From Muricea muricata (Eukaryota > Cnidaria > Anthozoa > Malacalcyonacea > Plexauridae): DNA of 64,000 nucleotides. The stretch is from NCBI GenBank assembly GCA_963855995.1, contig OY979724.1, forward strand, positions 11,764,032 to 11,828,031. Reading direction: 5' to 3'. Both the position numbers and the translations under genes were made by a program. Shown one piece after another: positions 12,901 through 23,660 of this stretch (positions are counted from its first letter, which is position 1; each line of letters opens with the position of its first letter). The notes under the pieces are model-generated. The model saw only the letters and a list, made by a program, of their open reading frames with translations. It did not search any database and was not told the origin of the DNA.

Positions 12901-15858
12901 TAGTCTGGTATTATACAGTATAAAAGAAATAATGAATGTTTTTATTCGTGCAATAGTAAGAATCTTTCATTCAGTGAAAGATTGATTGTTCCATTCAACT
13001 CTGCTATCGCCTCGTTGAACGGAACAATCAATCTTTCACCTCATGAAAATATTCTTACCATTGCACTCATAAACATTCATTATTTGTATATAGGTGAAGG
13101 AAGTGGCTGTCCTCTAACACAGTAGTTGAGAAGGAGGCATTAGTTGGAAATGAAAAGAGCGAGTTCTGCTCGCTGCATACGACTGCCAGAAACAACAATG
13201 CGTAATTTTTTCTTGTGTTGTGAAATGATCTTCAGCAAGAGGTTTCGGTTTCTAGTTAAAATATAATTCTACGCGTGACAAATTTAGCTCAAACAACTTC
13301 ATTTAAACTGCTTTGAACGTTTTCGTGAGAACATTGAGTTCACAATTCATGATTGAGTTCTGAGGGCTGTTTTACAATCCTAAAAATTCCCTGAAAACCC
13401 CCCTGAACACTGCATCCCTTCGTTCAGCTAAAAATTGATGATGATGAAGATATATTGCACAGACTTACAGCCATGTATGGTTTACAGCCTGCATCCCGGG
13501 TTTTTGCAATGGAGTCCACTAAATGTCCACTGATCCCAAAATCACACAACTTGATGTTGCCATTCAGGTCGAGCAAAATATTTGAAGGTTTCACGTCTGG
13601 GAATGAAAAACAATAAAGGATGAAAATTCGCGGGGGGAAGGGGGGTAACTGACAACAAAAAACAAGCAATTACATGTATATATATATGGCGTCTCTTTGA
13701 ATATCAAGTCTCCCATCCTGCAGATCTGATCGTGCGTAAAAGACTTGGAACTAGCTGCGAATAACAATCCATTTTGCTGTTTTTAATCACTTGTATCTTG
13801 TTTTTTCCTTTATGAAACTTGTTGAAACTTTGTAATTATGTTCCCACCGGAAATTTGCAACCGAAGTAAATTATACTCAATGAGAAATTTGCTAGTTTGG
13901 CTCACGATATGGATTTCTATTTGACAACCAGTGCCAGTACTTTTCCATGCTTTCAGATCACCTAGATCAATGACTTTACCTCTATGTATTATATTTAAGC
14001 TTGACTTTAAATAATCCAGTGCTTTGACAACCTTAGAAAGAAATTTTACAAGTAGAATGAAAAACTTAAGAGAAACAGTTTTGCATGAAATACAAGTATA
14101 TCGCATCTTAACAAACAGGACAGACGTAGAAATGACGTTACATCTTGAAATCAGAACAAACAGTACAATCCACATCACTAAAGTGTATTGTACTCACTGC
14201 TAAAGCTATTACTCCAAGAATATTTTCTGGTATGGCTTGCCCTAACTTTCCATACACTAATTTGTACACTATGTCCAGCGATGTTTCCATAAGTTCCATA
14301 CAGATCCATGCGTCACCCTGGAGATGAAATGACAGGTGTGGAACATTACTGCCAGCAGTAGTGTAGCATGTGTTGGTTAGTAAACACTTTGGACAATGGC
14401 GATTCAGTGATTGTGACCGCGACTAGAGCTCCAAACTATTGTCACTATCTGTAGTATCATTTGCACGCACAGTGTCTGAATAGTATACATGTTCAACGTT
14501 TTCCTTACAATTGTTTTAGCTCTTTGGATGTATGATGATCATGCACTTATAGTGCAAACGTTACTCCTGTGTTTTGAAGGGCAAATGAGACACTTCACTG
14601 AGAGTCTAAGACTAACACAGCTCAAGCACTGGACATATATAATGATTAGAGCTGGCAGAACACTCCCAACCCCAGCCAGATCAAGTGCTGCATCTATCCC
14701 CGACTAGATGGTGATTGTCCTTGGTAAATATTATACTTTAGGTGTGTTATCTCTGATAGTATTTTCATGCAAGTCTCACTACACTACTTATTATAACTAT
14801 TACTTTTTTTTTGGATAATTTTTGTACAGGTAAGGTTTAGACTTCTGATTTATTAGAGAAGGAATGACCTAATTCTGAATTCAAACAAACCTCAGTGAAC
14901 AAGGCTCCGTAAAACTTGACAATGTACGGACATTCACTGCTCTTCATGACAACTTCTAAATCCATCAGAAGTTGTTTCTGTTCTTTCTCATCAACCGTTG
15001 AATGTATTCTCTGCAAAAAAGTAATTGAAGATAGACTAAATTTAGCCATCTTTAGAAATGAAGGTAGAGAAGTTCGAGTTAAAGAGAGTGAGGCAATGAG
15101 ATACTTGATTCCTCAGGTGAGGGGCAACCTAAGGGAAAGCATAACATCGGAGGTGGGTGAAATTTGAGGGGGGGTATGTTTAAAGGTAAATCCAATTTCA
15201 AGGGATCCAAGTTAAAGAGGGTGAGACCATGAGTTACCTGAAAGGGTTTAAAGGCAACCTAAGCAGGAAAGTAACATGGGAGGTGGGGGAAATTTGAGGG
15301 CCAGGGGGTATATTTGAAGCTAGTCAGCAAATTTGATGTATGACAGGTTAAAGGGTCCCATTATTCCAACTTAAGGGGGAACCAGAGGGAGACAATGGGA
15401 GATCACTATGAGATAGGGGTATAATATGGGAGTTCACACTAAACCTGAAATCTTTTCTAAATTAAGTATGAACAGCATCAATTTGCAAGGGAGTCAGATC
15501 TCAACCTGACATCAATTTGCTACCGAACCTAGCACTAGCTTTGCCAGCCTTGCTCCTACCTTTACTGCCATTTTTGTTTGACTTTGTCTGTGAAGCATTT
15601 GGTTCACCGAACCAAAATTTCCTTTCCCAATCTCACCCAAGTCAATGAGATCCTCTGATGTGTACTCATAGATTTCCTGGAAATAAAATTACCAAATTAA
15701 CACATTCATAAATGCATATGAAATTATGCACAAGACAATGAGCTAGTACATATTAGCTGTACCACATCTTGGCTGTTTGTATCTTTCCAACTAGCTTATC
15801 TGACCACAAGTAAAAGGCCTGGAACTAGCTACCAAATAGAAACCCATTTTGCTGTTTA

Positions 15859-15951
<93 letters not shown>

Positions 15952-17637
15952 TTTATTTTTCTTTATGAAACTTGTTGAAACTTAGTAATTGTCATTAATA
16001 AAGAAAATCATAAGTCTGCCAGAAATTTAGAAACAAAGTATATTACATTTCATGAGAAATTTGATAACTTGGATCAAAAAATGGACTTCCATTTGACAAC
16101 TAGTGCCAGTACTTTTCCGTGTTTTCAGATCAACTGCAACTATGTACTCATTTATGTTATTTGACACAACATTTACTTATTAGGAACCTCATTTGGTCCA
16201 AATCTTAACTTTCCAACAGCCTTGTGATCTTTGATTCTTTGTCTTGAAAGAAAATGTTAATCATTACATAGTTCAACCCCACACCCTTTCTAAGGGGGAA
16301 GGAGGGGGATAGGAGGGGGATTTATGGAAGGAGGGGGATAAATATTTTTCTTTGAAAATGGGGGGTTACTAGAAAGGGGTGGGTTGATTTAAAAAGAGGG
16401 GGAGTCACAATGCTCTCACACTTATTAGCAACAAGTGAGACAGTTAGTGTTTTAAAAAAAAAATTGCAAGAGAATGAAGATAAAATTAATTTCAGTTGGA
16501 TGTAATTGTTTGGTGCATCATTTTGACTGATCAATTTAACAATAAAATTTTTGTTTTCCAAAAGGCTGGGGGGATAAAAAGTTTTTAAAAAGGGGTGGCA
16601 TTGGTAAAATGGGGAGAGATAATTTAAAAGGGGGGATTAAACCCCTTTCCAAACTATGCATTAGGTATTAATATTCAGCTTCTGTAGAACCAAGCCCCAA
16701 CCATTCCAGAGTCATCTGATAGATGACGGTTATACTCACATATTCACAGAATGAGAGACAGGGGGCTTGCTCTTTGCTGGAACTTTCTTTTTGCTAATAC
16801 CACTGTCAAAACTTAACTTCTTCAAATCATGTCTTAAGTTTTCTGCCGAAGTATCTCCTATTACAGAATATAAAAAATAAAAATTACTTATAAATTTATC
16901 CTTATGTTGGTCTCAAATTTGTAATGATGTACTTTTGTGATGCAGTTTTAGGGCAAATGATTTTCTAACCAGATATTTCATCATATCCATTCAAAACATC
17001 ATGAAATGTTGCGTTGAAGCAGGCAAAAAAACTTAATTTTGCCAACCTGAATTCTTCTAGGGCCAGACTGGAAATTACAGCTGTTTTCGACAAGCGTGCA
17101 GTGTGCAAAACAGTGTCAAGTGCACTTACGTGTGCATGTTAGCTAAGTAACACTGATCACACTCAATATATTCAGCATTAAACCAAGTGTGTAAACCTTG
17201 AACATAATGCTGGCTCTACCACCAGTAAATTTTTAGCATGTGCAGCTCAGACAGATCTCCGGGATCAGTCTGACACACATACTAGTAAATTCTTTTACCA
17301 ATCTAATTTTCTTAACTTCAAAGGTGTGCATTTAATACACAAGACAGGGCTACTGCTACGCAAATGTATGAATAAGTTCTAAATAGGTTTTGTATATACA
17401 GTTGACCAGACAACAAAAATCGCTTTACCGTCTTTGCGTAATATAGACACATCTAGAAAAACCATCTCAACTCTGATAGAGAAATCGAAAAATCGAATAA
17501 AAATAAAATCAGACCAGAGTACATTATTTATGAATTTAATAGGCCGAAGTGTATGATACAGGGGTACTTTAAAACAACTTTGAAGTACTTTTTATAGTAC
17601 CGAAGAATGCTCTTAACATACCTGTATTCGACGCCAT
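9919..17637 (-). CDS. MAP2K4: Dual-specificity MAP kinase kinase 4 (MKK4/SEK1)
   Basis: Kinase kinase that phosphorylates JNK and p38 on Thr and Tyr in stress signalling. Exons in transcript order: 17622-17637, 16740 (or 16748)-16857, 15560-15676, 14891-15010, 14198-14317, 13980-14031, 13469-13596, 12340-12417, 11232-11386, 10134-10179, 9919-10029, about 350 residues in total. Visible in order: a lysine-rich N-terminus with a KKLSF stretch that may be the MAPK docking site; the glycine loop [11 protein letters not shown]; the MAVK lysine; IIHRD; DFG in LCDFGISG; the activation-loop sites in SIAKT; the APE motif in MAPERIDP; and a final FPFLQMYEQ block. [10 protein letters not shown] distinguishes MKK4 from MKK7. 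Exon 1 encodes only five residues plus one base. Phases agree from exon 3 to the stop. Exon 2 to 3 agrees only with the weaker donor at 16748, or if an unseen small exon lies between them. Confidence 0.92.
10215..10400. repeat. GTTCGTC-type inverted and direct repeats
   Basis: GATAGTTCGTC-like words recur in both orientations between a left TAGTTCGTCC and a right GATCCGTCCC. This looks like a small decayed DNA element in a MAP2K4 intron. No clear target-site duplication was found. Confidence 0.4.
10517..10853. mobile_element. Foldback element with about 100-bp inverted arms
   Basis: The left arm (about 10517-10628) and the right arm (about 10741-10853) are inverted copies. Shared blocks include AACAGTTTTGCGGTGAT and AAACTATTTACAAGCTTG. 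The central 110 bp is unique. The family and target site could not be decided. It lies in a MAP2K4 intron. Confidence 0.65.
11009..11085 (-). repeat. tRNA-like sequence (SINE head or tRNA pseudogene)
   Basis: Read on the minus strand it has an exact B-box GGTTCGAATCC (11018-11028). It also has a five-pair anticodon-like stem using two G-U pairs, with a CTTAAGA loop (UAA anticodon). The acceptor stem pairs poorly and the long variable arm of a true tRNA-Leu is absent, so it is not a functional tRNA. Confidence 0.5.
11131..11198 (+). repeat. tRNA-like sequence with perfect acceptor stem but broken arms
   Basis: GACCACG (11131-11137) pairs perfectly with CGTGGTC (11191-11197). There is an A-box TGGTTCAGTTGG (11138-11149) and a B-box GGTTCGAATCC (11177-11187). 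The D stem pairs, but the anticodon stem and three pairs of the T stem do not. It is best called a tRNA-derived element that may retain an internal Pol III promoter. Confidence 0.55.
11537..12145. mobile_element. Large foldback element, about 220-bp inverted arms
   Basis: The left arm (about 11537-11760) and right arm (about 11920-12145) are inverted, diverged copies. Shared blocks include CCTTTAAGGTTAGTAAGTA, GCCAACACGTTTTTC and ACTACATATAAG. The central 160 bp is unrelated and AT-rich. The 128-codon plus-strand frame across the left arm is not a gene. It lies between two MAP2K4 kinase-domain exons. Confidence 0.75.
12681..12752. repeat. Nested palindromes of GAGTGCAAT
   Basis: Four alternating copies of GAGTGCAATGG and its complement occur in 72 bp. 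They include a perfect 22-bp palindrome at 12702-12723 centred on CCTAGG. Confidence 0.7.
12930..13085. mobile_element. Palindromic MITE
   Basis: Outer inverted arms of about 40 bp (TAATGAATGTTTTTAT, TGCAATAGTAAGAAT and their complements) enclose an inner inverted pair GAAAGATTGATTGTTCC. It shares the TGCAAT word with the palindromes at 12681-12752. Confidence 0.6.
13735..13978. repeat. Dispersed repeat family R4, copy 1
   Basis: Matches 15795-16147 in another intron of the same gene. Landmarks are CTTTATGAAACTTGTTGAAA, ATTTGACAACxAGTGCCAGT and TTTCAGATCA. A third partial copy is at 51640-51775. This copy runs up to the donor of the MAP2K4 exon that ends at 13980. Confidence 0.7.
15075..15315. 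repeat. Imperfect tandem duplication, about 130-bp unit
   Basis: Two successive units share GAGTTAAAGAGxGTGAG, GGCAACCTAAG and GGAGGTGGGxGAAATTTGAG. It lies in a MAP2K4 intron just upstream, in transcript sense, of the exon at 14891-15010. Confidence 0.7.
15795..16147. repeat. Dispersed repeat family R4, copy 2, interrupted by a TA microsatellite
   Basis: Same family as 13735-13978. About 90 bp of TA dinucleotides (15857-15949, one TACATA interruption) sit at the point where copy 1 has a short unique sequence, suggesting microsatellite expansion inside the element. Confidence 0.75.
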
Positions 17638-18178
17638 AAACAACGCGAGGAAACTATATGAAGAATTTAGCCCGTACAAATACAATATTCAAGATATTTT
17701 AAGCAGGATTTGCAAAGAGTTACCCTTTAATATTTGATATGTTTTGCTTGACAAGTAGCCATGTTGAATTCCGAAAGCAAAGAACGCCGAAGTCGCGAGT
17801 TTCCCGGAAATACACTGGCGACGAATTTCTAATTATGAATAATTCTGCAAATCATCAGAAAAAAGTGAACCAATCAAAATGAACCAATCAAAAACAGGCT
17901 TGCTCTCGTATGTGCCCCCCCAGCCCCAGTTTGTGCCCAGTGCCTCAGTACTGCTCCCTACTCCATCCCCGTCCCCAGGGCTACCCCCCTCACACAAATA
18001 CCTCTTGTCCTCCCTCTCCCTCTTGTCCTTCCTCTCCGCTCCAATTACGCCAGTGAACTAATTATTTGCCACGTACCGTATTTCCCCTTCTCCATTACAA
18101 ATTTATAAATAGTAATACACCTCAGGGCAAAATGTGACGCCAGCCGTAATAGATGATCTTTGTACTTTGGTAGAAAAA
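17638..18178. promoter_or_regulatory. Divergent promoter region between MAP2K4 and esterase 1
   Basis: The two start codons, on opposite strands, are about 540 bp apart, so both promoters must lie here. The right two thirds hold a pyrimidine-rich stretch (about 17910-18045) whose 60-codon open frame is low complexity and not a gene. No core-promoter motif could be assigned with confidence. Confidence 0.45.
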
Positions 18179-19910
18179 ATGTTTAGAAAAGGCTTAGCCC
18201 TATTCGTCGCGTTTTCTGCCGTGTTTTCTGGATTAATTTGGTACAAAGTATATCTGCCTATCTCTTCGAAACTCGAAGGCGATCAAAAATTGATACCATT
18301 TCTGTTTAATCTCAACAACATTTTGAGCCAAATATTCAGTGATAAATTGGGTCTTGTTCCAAAATACCAATGGTTTCGCTGGTTTTTCGATACACTTGGT
18401 ACATCTAATGTGTTCTCAAAGGCTCGTGAAGCTAAAGGAATCACTGTCGAAGACTCAGTTATTGCTGGTGTACCTGTAAAAATATTTAAACCAGAGAAAG
18501 TCGAGGGTGAATATCAAGGTCATACTGGTGTGGTATTTTTACATGGTGGTGGCTTGGTATTTGGGAGCGCAAATTGGAATTGTTACATTGAACAGTGTAG
18601 CATGATTGCTCAAGGTGCGATGCTTTGATGTCGGAGGTTTTGTAGACTATGCAACAAGTCTGTTCACATCTTGCAACAAGCTAATAAACTAGCTATGATG
18701 CATTTGTATGGTTTGTACATGACAGCTTGTTGATGACAAGTCTATCTGTTGCAAGTTTTTAACAGAATAATTGTTGGAAGTTGATTGCGAAAACTAAATC
18801 TTTCAACAAGTTGCAACAATTCTGCAAATGACAATTTGCAACCAGCCTGATTTTAACAGACTTGTTGCAAGTTGATGAAATTAATGAAATTAATGTTGTA
18901 ACTTGTTGACAAGTTGAAACAAATAACACCAGTGAAATATTGACAACTTGCAACAAGTTTGTAGCATTTTTTACTGTGTACCCCCCTCCGCCCCTCCAAC
19001 TCGGAAATATGTCCCTTAGTTAGGAGAACACTGTAATTAGGTGCCATTTCCAGTACCCATTCACAAGTCAGCACTCAGCAGGGTATTTGGTGGTATATCT
19101 AGATAAAGATTAGCTTGTGTTCTAGGTACAAAATCAGTGGTGATTTCAGTTGATTACCGTTTGGCACCCGAGCATCCATTCCCAGCACAATTTGATGACT
19201 GTTATTCTGTTGTAAATGCTGTTGCCAATGAACCAAAGAAATTTGGGATTTTAAAGCACAAGATTGCAATTGCTGGAGATAGTGCAGGAGGACAGATGAC
19301 TGCAGCGATTACTCTTGAATTTGCAAAGCAAAACAGATCATCTCAACTAGCTGCTCAAGTATTGATCTATCCTTGGCTTCAGCTCATTGATATCTTATGC
19401 CTGCCATCCTTTCAGAAATATGATAAAGGTTTTCAGTTCAATGTCAAGGAGACAGCTTACTTCATGTCAGTTGTAGTGATGGGGAATGACAGTATGCATC
19501 AAACGTATCTTGTTGGCAATGTCACACGATATTTCATGAAGACACCATATTGGCAGTTCTTGGAAATTCCAGATACTTCAAATTGTGACATTTATAAAGA
19601 CAATGCTGATGCATCGTTGCCCCCAGATTTTGTTAGAAAAGTGACTGACCGACGGTTTTCGCCACTCCTGGCCAAAAGCCTAGAGGGATCCCCACCCACT
19701 TTGCTAGTGATACCAGAGTATGATGTCCTAGCAAGTGAAGGGATTCTGTATGGAAAACGGCTGCAGGCAGCCGGCGTACCTGTTGTTACTAAAATGTACA
19801 AAACTTTGCATGCATTTTTGTTCCGTCTTTCAATACCTTTTGTAAATGTAACTATAGAAAAACAAGGCATTGAAGATATAGTAACTTTTTTGCATTCTGT
19901 ATTTAATTAG
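18179..19910 (+). CDS. Arylacetamide deacetylase-like esterase 1 (alpha/beta hydrolase, HSL family)
   Basis: Predicted ER-membrane carboxylesterase of the AADAC/NCEH1 group, hydrolysing ester or amide bonds of lipids or xenobiotics. Two exons, 18179-18614 and 19126-19910, join in phase 1 to give 406 residues. A signal-anchor helix lies near residues 5-25. The oxyanion motif HGGG is at 122-125, DYRLAPEH follows the splice site, and the nucleophile is Ser198 in GDSAGG. The Asp lies in EYDVLASEG and the His in LHAFLF, where the next gene has the commoner YHGF. I chose the Met at 18179 over the in-frame one at 18134 because it matches the neighbouring paralogue. A poly(A) signal AATAAA lies at 20007-20012. 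The substrate cannot be read from sequence. Confidence 0.88.
18640..18970. repeat. TTGCAACAAG-rich repeat filling the esterase 1 intron (family R2)
   Basis: At least ten forward or inverted copies of CAACTTG or TTGCAACAAG occur here. The repeat occupies about two thirds of the 511-bp intron and resembles 3120-3310. Confidence 0.65.
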
Positions 19911-20362
19911 TAACCAATGAAATCGTTTGCCCGTTTTATAAAGTATAAAATATGTAAATTAATTAGTAAACTACGTATTTGCCTTTTTCTCTGCCTATGA
20001 TATTTTAATAAATGAATGTACATTTTTTGACGTTGAAAATTAAATTGCAGCGGTTCGAAATCTGTTTCAAACTCATTTAGGTTGCAGTTACACGCGAGGG
20101 CATTATTTAAAAAAACTCTTTTTAGTCCTTGAATTTCCTGATATACGTCTTCGAAAATCCTTGAAAGTTGCGAAATTTGAAATTGTTTTAGCATCCTACG
20201 GTGAAGGAATTTACCGGAAATTGTCCAATTTTCAATATAAACTAGGCGTTCCAATTTACATAACAAGGTTTCGATGTTATTTGTCTTCAAATAAATACAT
20301 CGATAAAGCCCTTGTACAACAGTAGTACAGTACAACTCTAGACCTTTGTCGCGATACAAAAG
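19911..20362. other. Intergenic between the two esterases
   Basis: About 450 bp that should hold the 3' UTR of esterase 1 (AATAAA at 20007-20012) and the promoter of esterase 2. The 150-codon minus-strand frame has no ATG start and no recognisable product. Confidence 0.5.
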
Positions 20363-21607
20363 ATGGTTAAAAAAGCTATTACTATTTTTGTCACATGTCT
20401 TGCTGTCATGACGGGCATAATATGGTACGAAGTGTATCTGCCATTGTCGCCAAAACTCGGCGGACCTCTCTTAAAGTTGTTGCCATTTGCATTACGGTTC
20501 AGCGAGGTAGCTGGTCAAGCTGGAAGCAAAATCGGCTTGGGCTCCACTTTGCCCATTAATCGAGCTACATTAGCTGGACTTTCATGGATAGAGTATTTGT
20601 TTGACTTTGCAATTGGCCAAGATGAATGGAAAAATGGCATAGATGTAAAAGACACGGTAGTTGCTGGTGTTCCTGTGATTGTATTTCGCCCAGATGCAAG
20701 TACAATCCAAAGTCCAGCTCCCCCTGTAGTTATTTACTTTCATGGTGGAGGTTTGGCATTAGCAAGCCCAAAGTTCAAGTCCTATATGCTAACATGCTTC
20801 ATGATTGCAAGGCAAACAAAATCAGTTGTGATCTCTGTGGATTATCGACTGGCACCTGAACATGTTTTCCCTGCTCAGTTCGATGATGGTTTCGCTGTGG
20901 TGTCTGCAGTTATGAATGAACCAACAAAATTTGGTGTGGATGGTAACAAAATTGCTCTGGCAGGTGACAGCGCAGGTGGCCTGCTGTCTGCAGCAATTTC
21001 CCTTGAATTTGCAAAGCTCACAAATGCACCAAGCAAAATTGCTGCACAAGTGTTAATATACCCTTGGCTACAATCCATTGATGTGGTGTGCTTGCCCTCG
21101 TACAAGGCTTATGGGAAGGGTTTTGCATTGTCTGATATAGGGATGGCCCAGTTTGGGTCAGCAGCTGCCATCGGTAACATTGATATGGTACCAGAATATT
21201 TAGTCGGCAATGTCTCGCAATATTTCATGCAAACTCCATATTGGAAATACCTTGCAGAACATTCCAGTTGCAAAATACCTACTGAAAAATCCACAATTAA
21301 CTTACCATCAAATTTTGTTGACAAAGTCACTGACCCACGGCTATCCCCACTCCTAGCTGATGATGTGAGTGGGTCACCAGTAACATTTGTTGTTATTGCC
21401 AACCATGATGTCTTGGCAAACGAAGGTGACCTGTATGCAAAGAGACTGGAATTGGCTGGAGTACATGTCTCCAAGAAAGAATACGAAACATATCATGGTT
21501 TTCTGCAAAATCTTGAACTATCGAATCTGAATGCAGGCACCATTTCTAAAATAGCTATGGATGACATAGCAAACTTTCTGAACTCTGTATTTTATAAAAA
21601 TGCATAA
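20363..21607 (+). CDS. Arylacetamide deacetylase-like esterase 2, intronless
   Basis: 414 residues in one exon, a tandem paralogue of esterase 1. N-terminal signal-anchor helix (about 5-22); oxyanion motif HGGG at 127-130; DYRLAPEH at 160-167; nucleophile Ser203 in GDSAGG (201-206); Asp349 in NHDVLANEG; His378 in YHGF. The catalytic triad is complete, so it should be an active membrane-bound carboxylesterase of the AADAC/NCEH1 type. Codon 150, where esterase 1 has its intron, is continuous here. The N-terminal third is less alike between the two than the catalytic part. The poly(A) signal is at 21707-21712. Confidence 0.9.
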   Translation: MVKKAITIFVTCLAVMTGIIWYEVYLPLSPKLGGPLLKLLPFALRFSEVAGQAGSKIGLGSTLPINRATLAGLSWIEYLFDFAIGQDEWKNGIDVKDTVVAGVPVIVFRPDASTIQSPAPPVVIYFHGGGLALASPKFKSYMLTCFMIARQTKSVVISVDYRLAPEHVFPAQFDDGFAVVSAVMNEPTKFGVDGNKIALAGDSAGGLLSAAISLEFAKLTNAPSKIAAQVLIYPWLQSIDVVCLPSYKAYGKGFALSDIGMAQFGSAAAIGNIDMVPEYLVGNVSQYFMQTPYWKYLAEHSSCKIPTEKSTINLPSNFVDKVTDPRLSPLLADDVSGSPVTFVVIANHDVLANEGDLYAKRLELAGVHVSKKEYETYHGFLQNLELSNLNAGTISKIAMDDIANFLNSVFYKNA

Positions 21608-21706
21608 GGCTATCAAGTAAATGTTAAATACCAATCCTTTCCCAATATCACCACCCACATTTTCCAAGTATCATTTTTTGGTTTATAAAATTTTTAAAAT
21701 TTTTTT

Positions 21707-21712
21707 AATAAA
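21707..21712 (+). terminator. Poly(A) signal of esterase 2
   Basis: AATAAA about 100 bp after the stop codon, in a T-rich context. Confidence 0.6.
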
Positions 21713-23088
21713 ATTTTTTTATTCAAGGGGTTCAAGTGTTCTTATATGTTCAAGGGTTCTATACATATTCAGCTGTTTTTATTGCAAGTAATAGTGTAAT
21801 TGTATTGGTTGTAAGTAATTGTGCACTATTCCAAATAAACAGGTTCTTACAATACATGTTGGTTGGACTCCGAGGTTTGAGATTTCCAGAGATTGTGTTC
21901 ATGTGGGGGGTGCGATTAAAAATACTTCCAAAGCTGAGTGTGAGTGTCTAGCATAATGCTGAAGACTTGGTAGGTCAGCAACAAACTTGAAAAAGTTTCC
22001 CCCCCCCTTGCACACACACTTGGTATCCCCCTGATACTATTAAATTATTTTTGCCCGATTCCAAATCTTCTCTTCACAGAGGAAAATAATTTATGATATA
22101 GATTGTAAATGACTAATGAACAAACTATCTCTTACTCCCCCCCCCCTCTAATTCATGAAACAGAAAAAAACTATCTTTTCCCCCCCCCCCCCCCCCCCCA
22201 CACACACACGCGCATCCCTTACTCGCGCCACACCCTCACACATTTCTTCAGTCTTACTCTCCCCACCCTCATGACGGCATTACCTAAAAACAGCAGGTTG
22301 CAAGCTTCGGGCAAATGCTGGGTTTGGACGCGTGGAAATGACGTAATCTAGCAAAAGTCGTGTACCTGCGTGTGATACTTAAGAAATATAAAACATTTTC
22401 CGTGTTGATTAGATATTAGCACTATTAGAGTCATTTCAACACAATTGGATGGCGCAATATAAAAAGGATTTTTTCACTGCTGTTATACATATCATCAATG
22501 GAGGTGGTTAATTGCTCTGACTATGGTAAGTCTGTGATCTTGTCTTCTAGATATTAGTATTCTATATTTCTAGATATTTCTATTAGTATTGTAGATAATA
22601 TCCATGACCAAGTACTTTTAGCATAGGTTTCGAATTAAAGCGTCCTTGCCGATGCTATAGATTTTGATCATACATTCTATAAAGTTTTATATTGATAGTG
22701 GCTTATATAGAGGATCTCAATAAAGTACTCCTAAAATAAGCTTATAGATTCCAGCTACACGCCTACACTCAGAGACGCACTTTTCATTTTTTTTTATTGG
22801 TTTGAATATCACGCAAAGAATGCAAATGTTACAGGGCAGGTCACTCCACCTTCACCCACACAGAAACAAACCTGTGATTTCATTTGTCTCTACTGTACAT
22901 TTGTTCATCAACTTAAACCAAGGGCATCGATCCTGGGGGGAAATGGGGGAATGCGTCCCCTCAATTTTTGGATTGGGGGGGGACAAATATCTAATCAAAA
23001 ATCCTTTCATTTTAAAGTTTAAGTCTCAGCTATTTTAATAAAGTATAATCGAACTCGCATCAAACTCGGTCAAACATGCTTACACAAT

Positions 23089-23254
23089 CAGGGCCGTGGC
23101 TAGAGCGTTAATTGGGGGTGTATATTCATATATTCGTGTTATGCTCGACTAATTTCTTTTGAAAATAACCCCAAAGACAACTGATTTCAAAAGAAATTAG
23201 TTGGTCATAACACGAATATACACCCCCCCAATTAACACTCTAGCCACGGCCCTG
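23089..23254. mobile_element. hAT-type palindromic MITE with exact 8-bp target-site duplication
   Basis: 166 bp, nearly all of it two inverted arms beginning CAGGGCCGTGGCTAGAG. The element is flanked by TACACAAT on both sides (23081-23088 and 23255-23262). An 8-bp duplication and CAGGG ends are the signature of hAT transposition. Confidence 0.9.
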
Positions 23255-23477
23255 TACACAATCTTGTTTTTTCCCCAATTTCCCATAGTGTGTTTAATTG
23301 ATTTATATTACGATCTTTATAAAAAAGAGGCTAGAACATTATGGAAAATTAAAAAATTTGAGAAGCATACCCTGGCATCTTTATTTTTGAAATTATCCCC
23401 CCCCCCCCACTTTTTTGAACGGATTGTCACCCTTGACTTAAACTTGCAACAATTAATATTGACCATAACCTTGGGAT

Positions 23478-23660
23478 AGAAAATAAACAGAAGGACCACT
23501 TGAGTCGAAACCTTTGAAGTTTGTCTCCCCACGCATGTCGCATTACGCATCTTCATTATACAGGTTCTGGTCTGTCAATTACTTTTTCTGGCCAACAGAA
23601 ATGCTGAACTGGCTGTACTGTCAGTACTCTGGCCGGTCAATTGCATAAAAATACTTTTTG
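23478..23660 (+). repeat. Dispersed repeat family R1, copy 2
   Basis: Closely matches 47355-47530, including the leading AAATAAACAGAAxG and the shared CGCATGTCGCATTACG block. Related to 785-990. Confidence 0.65.

Noticed and set aside
16260-16670. G-rich segment considered as a MITE
   Set aside because: The end sequences are only weakly inverted and no target-site duplication was found; it may be a purine-rich tract.
17879-18061. 60-codon proline/serine/leucine-rich frame
   Set aside because: Low-complexity pyrimidine tract within the divergent promoter region.
19907-20359. 150-codon minus-strand frame between the esterases
   Set aside because: It begins with TTG, has no recognised domain, and fills a gap that must hold the 3' UTR and promoter of flanking genes.
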